DNA from: Nitrospinota bacterium
GTDB lineage: Bacteria > Nitrospinota > Nitrospinia > JACRGO01
Reading direction: 5' to 3'
Length of the DNA: 9,185 bases
NCBI GenBank assembly: GCA_016212295.1
Contig: JACRGO010000144.1
Span: 1-9,185 of the forward strand
Shown piece after piece: positions 4,979 to 9,185 of this stretch. Below the pieces are notes generated by a model, which worked only from the letters and a program-made list of their open reading frames with translations, was not told where the DNA came from and ran no database searches. Numbering within the stretch: the stretch's first letter is position 1; each line of letters begins with the position of its first letter. The position numbers were made by a program, and so were the translations under genes.

Positions 4979-6549
4979 GCCGGTTTTTCCTTCCTGCCGC
5001 CATTATAAGGCAAAAAAACGCGAAAACATGATCCCTTTCCAACCTCGCTTTCCACTTCTATGGCGCCGCCGTGCATTTCAACTATTTCCTTGACAAGATT
5101 CAGTCCCAGCCCTGTCCCTTGGTATCGCTTGGCGTCGGAGCCGTCCACCTGCCGGAACCGGTCGAAAACGTAATGGACCGCGTCCGCTGGTATTCCGATG
5201 CCGGAATCTCTCACCTCAAGGACCAGACCGTCTTTATACCCGGCCTTTTGAAATAATTTCACGTGGACCCCCCCAGAGTCTGTGAATTTGATGGCGTTGC
5301 TGAGCAGGTTCAGGATAACCTGCATGATTTTTCTTTCGTCGCAGGCCACTGGGGGCAGGTCCGGCTGAATGGTCCGTTCCAGGAAAATGCCCTTGGCCCC
5401 GGCCAGGGGTTGCACATTGGCCATTGTGTCCGCGATTATCGATCCAAGGTCGTTGTCCATCAATTCCAGCTTCATCATGCCGGCCTCTATCTTGGCCAAG
5501 TCCAACAGGTCATTGATGAGCGACAGTAGGTGGCGGCTGCTTTTCAGGACCCGCTCCAGCATGTCCTTGGCGTCCTTGTTCCATTCGTCATCTTTCTTTA
5601 ATTCCTCCCAGTCCTCTATGATCTGGTCGGAAAAATTTATTATGGCGTTCAGAGGTGTGCGCAGTTCATGTGACATGCTTGCCAGGAATTCCGTTTTATG
5701 CTTGTCCGCCTCCTTTAGCTGCCGGTTCGCGTCTTTTAAAATCTCGTTGGTCTCGTAAAGTTTCTGTTGGGCCATGTTCAATTGTTCCGCTGTTGAATTG
5801 AAGGACTCGGCCAGGACGCCGATTTCATCCTTTGTTTTCACGTCCGCCCTGGCTGCGAGGTTCCCGGCGCCTAGTTCCTTGGTGGCGCGGACCAGTTCCC
5901 TGAGGGGCTTGTTTATTGACCTCACCATTATAGGCGCGGTAATAATGGAAAATACTATCACCATCAGGGTTATGGCCACGTCTGTTCTCACATGTTCCCT
6001 GGATATTTCCTCCATGGCTTGCTGAAGATTCAAGAACTCCTGGTATTTCGCGTCTTCCAAAGAATCCATGTGTTTTTTTAGCTGCGGGAGGAGGAGTTTG
6101 ACCATGTTGGCGTTGACCGCGACTTCCGGATTGGAAAAATCCTCCTTTAGAAGGATTTGAGAGAGCCTCTTCCCGGCCTGGATGTATTCCATGAAGATGG
6201 CCCTGACCTTGTCATACTCCTTTGAAAGACCCGGGTCATACGCCTTGAGATTTTCAATGAGAGACAGGAACTGGCGCTCCGTCTGGCTTGTTTTTTTGAC
6301 GAATTCAATTTCGCCGGTTTCGGCCGCTGAACTTAAATTGCTTTCGATGGATTTTAAATACCGGCTTAGCAGGATCACCTCTTTCAATACTTCCACGTTC
6401 GCTGGATCGAGGTGTGAAACCGTCTTGCGGGCGAAATAGGAACTGATGGCGCCGTTTATCACGAAAATCGCGAGAAAGAAAAGGGTCATTAACCACAATT
6501 TCCTTCTGATGGTGAATCGGAAGATGGATGGGAGCATAGAAATGTTCAA
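4975..6549 (-). CDS. Membrane sensor histidine kinase with HAMP domain
   Basis: 524 residues. A basic N-terminus (TIRRKLW) leads to membrane segment 1 at about 18-37, a helical, heptad-like sensor region of about 150 residues (38-190) predicted periplasmic, and membrane segment 2 at about 191-209. HAMP follows at 210-262 (INKPLRELVRATKELGAGNL), then a coiled linker, HisKA with H294 in SMSHELRTPLN, and HATPase with N414/N418, DSGIGIP (448-454), an F box near 462-465 and GTGLGL (478-483). Start: TTG at 6549 has a weak AGAG upstream; ATG at 6537 (residue 5) has no clear site, so the start is uncertain by four codons. Coupled by ATGA to the response regulator. The sensor region shows no recognisable ligand fold beyond a probable four-helix bundle, so the signal is unknown. 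Confidence 0.92.
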   Translation of the reverse strand: MNISMLPSIFRFTIRRKLWLMTLFFLAIFVINGAISSYFARKTVSHLDPANVEVLKEVILLSRYLKSIESNLSSAAETGEIEFVKKTSQTERQFLSLIENLKAYDPGLSKEYDKVRAIFMEYIQAGKRLSQILLKEDFSNPEVAVNANMVKLLLPQLKKHMDSLEDAKYQEFLNLQQAMEEISREHVRTDVAITLMVIVFSIITAPIMVRSINKPLRELVRATKELGAGNLAARADVKTKDEIGVLAESFNSTAEQLNMAQQKLYETNEILKDANRQLKEADKHKTEFLASMSHELRTPLNAIINFSDQIIEDWEELKKDDEWNKDAKDMLERVLKSSRHLLSLINDLLDLAKIEAGMMKLELMDNDLGSIIADTMANVQPLAGAKGIFLERTIQPDLPPVACDERKIMQVILNLLSNAIKFTDSGGVHVKLFQKAGYKDGLVLEVRDSGIGIPADAVHYVFDRFRQVDGSDAKRYQGTGLGLNLVKEIVEMHGGAIEVESEVGKGSCFRVFLPYNGGRKEKPA

Positions 6550-6582
6550 GATTTACTCTAATCGTATGGATTGTTTTTTTGT

Positions 6583-6671
6583 AACTGCTCAGGCACGGAA
6601 CCATAGGCACAGAGTTATTCTTTATCCTTCCCTTCTGCCTTTGTGCCTTCTGCCTCTGCGCCTGAGTAGTT
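6583..6671. repeat. Long palindromic repeat R3 between kinase and phosphofructokinase genes
   Basis: AACTGCTCAGGC (6583-6594) faces GCCTGAGTAGTT (6660-6671), and further in GGCACAGAG faces CTTTGTGCC. The right arm is built of CTTCTGCC / TTTGTGCC words. It is related in style to R2 (GGCACAAAG core) but has different outer arms. A T-run follows on the plus strand (6675-6680), yet the gene ending here lies on the minus strand, so I do not call it an intrinsic terminator for the phosphofructokinase transcript. Confidence 0.75.
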
Positions 6672-6679
6672 GCGTTTTT

Positions 6680-7969
6680 TCATGCGTCTTTTTCCTTGGA
6701 GTTTTTTTCACTTGTCCCGTCTCCAAGGCCGACCAGGTAGCTGAATTGTGACTCGAAGTTTTCCATGGACTGGTTGGTGATGGCCGCCAGCTTGGCCAAT
6801 TCATGGGCGTCGGTGAAATCTTCCTTCCGCAGGCGGATCATGTATTTCTGCGCTATCTGGTAATACTCCGAGCTGACGTCAACCATTCTTATTTTCATTT
6901 TATTGGATTTAGGGTCTATGATGTCCTTGAAATACAGAGGAACAAATCGATAGTTCTGGATGGAAACCATGGCGCCGGTCCCCTCATTCAGCAGGAACTG
7001 GGCAGCACAATGCCCGAGGTCCCTGGTATATTCCATGTCAAAGGGAATAGGGTCCGCGCACCTCAATTCGTAGCCGATGTTTTTTGAGACGATGGTGGAC
7101 TTGATTCCAAGGCCCTTAAGCCTCTTTTGTACCTCGGATTTAAGTATTTCGCCGAAGTTGATCTCAGCGATCCTGATATTGTCATGGGCGTCCCGTTCCA
7201 CGTTTTCCAGGGCGGACAAGTCCTTGGGGTCCAGGCTCTCCACCAGCCCTTCCGCAAGGACGCACACTCCGTCCTGCCTCCCGTAGCTGAGCCTCTTGAT
7301 AATGGCGCCTACCAGGATGTCCACGATGTTTTTAAGCCGTATTTTTCCCTCAACGAACTCTTCCGGGATAAGGGTGAGAGTTGCCCCCGCCGCCTTGCCT
7401 ATTCCCATGGCCAGATGGCCCGCCTTTCTGCCCATTGTCACCACGAAATACCATCGCGACGTGGTCTTGCCGTCCACCATGATGTTTTTCAGGATTTCCA
7501 CGCCGACGTGCCTTGCGGTCTGGAAACCAAAAGTGCTGATGCCGTGCGGGAGGTCAAGGTCGTTGTCAATGGTCTTGGGAACATGCGCCACCCGGATTCT
7601 GCCGTGCGCCTTTTGGTCGACGCAATGGGCCGAATAAGCCGTGTCATCGCCTCCTATTGTCAGGAGCTTATCCACGTTCAGCCGGAGAAGTGAAGTGACC
7701 ACGTTTTCCAGCAGTTTTGGGTCCTTGGTGGGGTTCTCCCTGGATATGCCGATATGGGAGCCGCCGCGGAAATGGATTCTGCTCACAGACTCAATGGTCA
7801 GGGGCGTTACTCTGGAAATGTCCCCCTTGGAAATCCATTTAAAACCGTCCAGGATGCCTATGACGTCCGAGCCGGAAAGAACGCTCCTTATGGTGGCCGC
7901 GCTGATGACGCTGTTTATTCCAGGGGCCGGGCCTCCTCCCACGAGGATGGCCATTTTTTTCTTGTCCAT
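6680..7969 (-). CDS. 6-phosphofructokinase, pyrophosphate-dependent type (PFK-A superfamily)
   Basis: 429 residues. Catalyses phosphorylation of fructose 6-phosphate at C1 in glycolysis, in the cytoplasm. Visible: phosphate-binding loop GGGPAPGIN (11-19), GGDDT at 106-110, catalytic PKTIDND at 131-137, and MGRKAGHLA at 179-187. Known: ATP-dependent enzymes have Gly after the GGD and in P-G-T-I-D-N-D; Asp and Lys at these two sites (D109, K132 here) mark pyrophosphate use, giving a reversible reaction (EC 2.7.1.90). The length is greater than the roughly 320-residue bacterial ATP enzyme, as in related PPi types. Start: ATG at 7969 with AAAGGAA 9 nt upstream. A TATAAT-like -10 (7993-7988 on the minus strand) has no good -35. 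It heads the minus-strand run, 130 bp ahead of the kinase gene, so shared transcription is possible but R3 lies between. Confidence 0.93.
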   Translation of the reverse strand: MDKKKMAILVGGGPAPGINSVISAATIRSVLSGSDVIGILDGFKWISKGDISRVTPLTIESVSRIHFRGGSHIGISRENPTKDPKLLENVVTSLLRLNVDKLLTIGGDDTAYSAHCVDQKAHGRIRVAHVPKTIDNDLDLPHGISTFGFQTARHVGVEILKNIMVDGKTTSRWYFVVTMGRKAGHLAMGIGKAAGATLTLIPEEFVEGKIRLKNIVDILVGAIIKRLSYGRQDGVCVLAEGLVESLDPKDLSALENVERDAHDNIRIAEINFGEILKSEVQKRLKGLGIKSTIVSKNIGYELRCADPIPFDMEYTRDLGHCAAQFLLNEGTGAMVSIQNYRFVPLYFKDIIDPKSNKMKIRMVDVSSEYYQIAQKYMIRLRKEDFTDAHELAKLAAITNQSMENFESQFSYLVGLGDGTSEKNSKEKDA

Positions 7970-8108
7970 GTTTTTTATTTCCTTTGAATTATATTATTAC
8001 GTACAGAAATTTGCGTTTTCCGCGCTACGGGCTTGGCTTATGTTAACCATTTTCCAAGGTTTTTTCAATTGCAATCGCCCGCATGAAAATTTGGCAAAAA
8101 AAAATGAA

Positions 8109-8136
8109 TAGCCGCAAAGTCACGAAGCCACTAAGG
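8109..8136. repeat. Single decayed repeat arm (R1/R2-like)
   Basis: ATAGCCGCAAAGTCACGAAG at 8108-8127, then CCACTAAGG, combines the AGCCGC start of R1 with the CACGAAG word of R2. No facing arm is found nearby. It lies in the divergent gap between the phosphofructokinase and HepT genes and looks like a relic of a palindrome that has lost its partner arm. Confidence 0.5.
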
Positions 8137-8152
8137 TTAGCGAAGCTTTAAA

Positions 8153-8181
8153 TTGTAAATTCAATTGAAAAATTGTATAAA
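8153..8181 (+). promoter_or_regulatory. Sigma70-type promoter for the HepT/MntA operon, with palindrome in the spacer
   Basis: TTGTAA (8153-8158) and TATAAA (8176-8181) are separated by exactly 17 bp, about 50 bp before the HepT start. The spacer holds a perfect palindrome TTCAATTGAA (8160-8169) that could be an operator; the CAATTG word recurs at 8062 and 8208. The promoter is well supported by sequence; regulation through the palindrome is a guess. Confidence 0.6.
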
Positions 8182-8234
8182 ATAAGTAAGTTTCGTGGTT
8201 TGAGGCACAATTGGCCAGTAAGAATGGGGGAGGC

Positions 8235-8666
8235 ATGAGCATTGATTATAGTTCGCTGGGAAAAGCAATAAACCGGCTTGAAAAAAGCATACAGTACGCG
8301 GATTCTCCAACAGCCAAGGTTGATCCTGGGTTGTTCGAGCAGTTGCGTAATTCCGTTATTCAGTGTTTTGAATTTACTTACGAGTTAAGCCACAAACTGC
8401 TCAAGCGCTATCTTGAGGAAACGTCCGCCAGCCCTGATGAGTTTGATTTGGGCGTTTTTCAAAACTTGATTCGAATAGGCAATGAAAAAGGCATGCTGCG
8501 CTCTGATTGGCCGCGCTGGAAGGCATACCGGCAAGCCCGCGCGGACAGCAGCCACGCTTATGATGAAGATAAGGCGGATGCGGTATATCAGATCGCCCAT
8601 GATTTTTTGATAGAGGCCGGGCATTTGTATAAAAAGCTTACTGAAAGAAGCGGCAGGGAATCATGA
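8235..8666 (+). CDS. hepT: HepT-type HEPN toxin (HI0074-like nucleotidyltransferase substrate-binding protein)
   Basis: 143 residues from ATG at 8235, preceded by GGGGGAGGC. An in-frame TTG at 8211 would add eight residues but lacks support, and the GGGGGAGG favours the ATG though its spacing is tight. The protein is all helical. It carries FEFTYELSHKLLKRYLE at 45-61, typical of PF08780/TIGR01987, and the HEPN ribonuclease motif R102-x4-H107 (RADSSH). Known: HEPN toxins of this group cut RNA, and the partner MntA nucleotidyltransferase neutralises them by AMPylating a tyrosine near the motif; Y109, two residues after H107, is the expected place. The ATGA overlap with the next gene shows coupling. 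It is on the opposite strand to the rest of the window and separately promoted. The catalytic motif is intact, so I expect an active toxin. Confidence 0.9.
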   Translation: MSIDYSSLGKAINRLEKSIQYADSPTAKVDPGLFEQLRNSVIQCFEFTYELSHKLLKRYLEETSASPDEFDLGVFQNLIRIGNEKGMLRSDWPRWKAYRQARADSSHAYDEDKADAVYQIAHDFLIEAGHLYKKLTERSGRES

Positions 8667-9001
8667 CGATGAGCTACTCCATGCCTGGCATCGACCTCAA
8701 TCCTCACGACTTGGAAGAGGTGAAACGGATTTTAAGGGCCATCGCGCCAGAATACGATGTGTGGGCGTTCGGCTCTCGCGTGGATGGGACGGCAAAGGCA
8801 TACTCGGATCTGGATTTGGCCGTTATCGCGGAGCGTCCTTTGCCGCTTTCCCTGAAAGCTGATTTAAAAGAGGCGTTTGACGAATCCGGCCTTGCCATCC
8901 GGGTGGATATAATTGATTGGGCAAGCGTCCGTGAAAATTTCCGCGCGATTATTGAGCGGAAGAAAGTCATGGTGCAGGAAGGGGGACAGATTTCAGAATA
9001 A
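8663..9001 (+). CDS. mntA: MntA-type minimal nucleotidyltransferase antitoxin
   Basis: 112 residues. The motif G37-S38-x10-D49-x-D51 of the polymerase-beta nucleotidyltransferase superfamily (PF01909/PF18765) is complete, and the third carboxylate is D82 in RVDIIDW. The ATG at 8663 overlaps the HepT stop as ATGA and has AGGGA a few bases upstream; a second ATG at 8669 is a possible start. Known: MntA proteins transfer AMP from ATP to the HepT toxin, blocking its RNase. With all three metal-binding acids present this copy should be active. The toxin-first gene order is usual for this family. No DNA-binding domain is present, so any autoregulation would need another factor. Confidence 0.92.
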   Translation: MTMSYSMPGIDLNPHDLEEVKRILRAIAPEYDVWAFGSRVDGTAKAYSDLDLAVIAERPLPLSLKADLKEAFDESGLAIRVDIIDWASVRENFRAIIERKKVMVQEGGQISE

Positions 9002-9025
9002 AGTAATAAACTCTGTAAGTGGGTA

Positions 9026-9049
9026 AGGGGCAGGCATTAGCCAGCCCCT
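9026..9049 (+). terminator. GC-rich hairpin after the HepT/MntA operon
   Basis: AGGGGC (9026-9031) pairs with GCCCCT (9044-9049), and inside GGC (9033-9035) pairs with GCC (9040-9042) around an ATTA loop with one A-A mismatch. It lies 25 bp past the MntA stop. No T-run follows, so it is at best a weak or factor-assisted terminator. Confidence 0.45.
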
Positions 9050-9056
9050 CCCCGTT

Positions 9057-9115
9057 GTCGCAATAGGGTCAATTCCCTATATTTACCGGCGCGCGGCTTT
9101 CCCGCGCCGGGCGAC
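9057..9115 (+). other. Possible structured RNA: three-way junction
   Basis: An outer stem, GTCGC (9057-9061) with GCGAC (9111-9115), would enclose two perfect hairpins. One is ATAGGG/CCCTAT (9063-9068 and 9075-9080, 6-nt loop); the other is CCGGCGCG/CGCGCCGG (9086-9093 and 9103-9110, 9-nt loop). The pairing is seen in the sequence; whether it is an RNA, a mobile-element end or a leader cannot be told. I do not recognise a known riboswitch or ncRNA family. Confidence 0.4.
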
Positions 9116-9128
9116 CCCCGGCATATTG

Positions 9129-9141
9129 CCCCTTTAAGGGG
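9129..9141. repeat. Perfect short palindrome
   Basis: CCCCTTTAAGGGG is self-complementary apart from the central T. It is the fourth hairpin in the 9026-9141 cluster and sits 30 bp before the last start codon in the window. Confidence 0.5.
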
Positions 9142-9170
9142 AGTGTTTTCAACGTTCTTTGACAGCGGGA

Positions 9171-9185
9171 ATGCCAAGAGGCCGA
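9171..9185 (+). CDS. Possible gene start at the right edge (five codons)
   Basis: ATG at 9171 gives MPRGR before the window ends. M-P-R-G-R is a common opening of REP-associated tyrosine (IS200-like) transposases, and a hairpin cluster directly upstream would suit one, but five residues prove nothing and no properly spaced Shine-Dalgarno is present. A GTG at 9143 in another frame is also open to the end. Listed only so that the edge is not overlooked. Confidence 0.2.

Noticed and set aside
7127-7693. Plus-strand open frame of 188 codons
   Set aside because: It is antisense to the clearly recognisable phosphofructokinase and lacks any domain pattern.
9158-9163. TTGACA as a -35 box
   Set aside because: No -10-like sequence can be seen at the right distance before the window ends.
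9086-9185. CRISPR leader ending at the window edge
   Set aside because: The GTTCTTTGACA stretch before the edge reminded me of some leaders, but no repeat unit is visible, so it cannot be supported.

Overview
The window looks like an accessory-rich stretch of a Gram-negative, probably anaerobic or environmental bacterium. Desulfobacterota, Nitrospinota or a similar lineage is an inference; no marker gene is present. Reasons are mid-range base composition with clear Shine-Dalgarno sites, a transmembrane histidine kinase with a predicted periplasmic domain, a pyrophosphate-type phosphofructokinase, and many copies of the long palindromic intergenic repeats (motifs CACGAAGGCACAAAG, CCGCGAAGAACGC, TTCGACAAGCTC) that I associate with such genomes.

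Left edge (1-122): the first codons of a minus-strand gene, possibly an IS30-type transposase, run off the window. From 157 to 2985 follow three small gene modules, all on the minus strand: a PBECR2-like nuclease/DUF2283 pair (397-932), a coiled-coil plus PDDEXK-like protein (1115-1801), and a DUF4258/YgiT zinc-finger toxin-antitoxin-like pair (2126-2585). Each is separated from the next by long imperfect palindromes. Two families are seen: R1, four copies with outer arms around CCGCGAAGAACGC / CCTTGGCGGCTG; and R2, three copies with outer arms around CACGAAGGCACAAAG / CTTTGTG. R2 copies 1911-2064 and 2763-2916 match at 153 of 154 positions and flank the DUF4258/YgiT pair as direct repeats.

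Centre (2986-7969, all minus): a pyrophosphate-dependent phosphofructokinase, then a membrane histidine kinase translationally coupled (ATGA overlap) to a single-domain response regulator, then a soluble REC-histidine kinase hybrid. None of the signalling proteins has a DNA-binding or enzymatic output domain. A GxxExxY nuclease-fold gene sits between the response regulator and the hybrid kinase, bracketed by 33-bp inverted repeat arms (29/33 matching); one arm supplies codons 2-12.

Right part (8109-9185, plus strand): a good sigma70-type promoter drives a HepT/MntA (HEPN/nucleotidyltransferase) toxin-antitoxin operon. After it comes a dense cluster of hairpins (9026-9141), including a possible three-way junction, followed by a start codon at the window edge.

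Overall, five of the nine gene modules inside the window are nuclease-like or toxin-antitoxin-like, and four of these five are bounded by palindromic repeats on at least two sides. The most interesting reading is a repeat-delimited cassette array, in which palindromes separate and perhaps move small toxin/nuclease cassettes around a conserved signalling and metabolic core.
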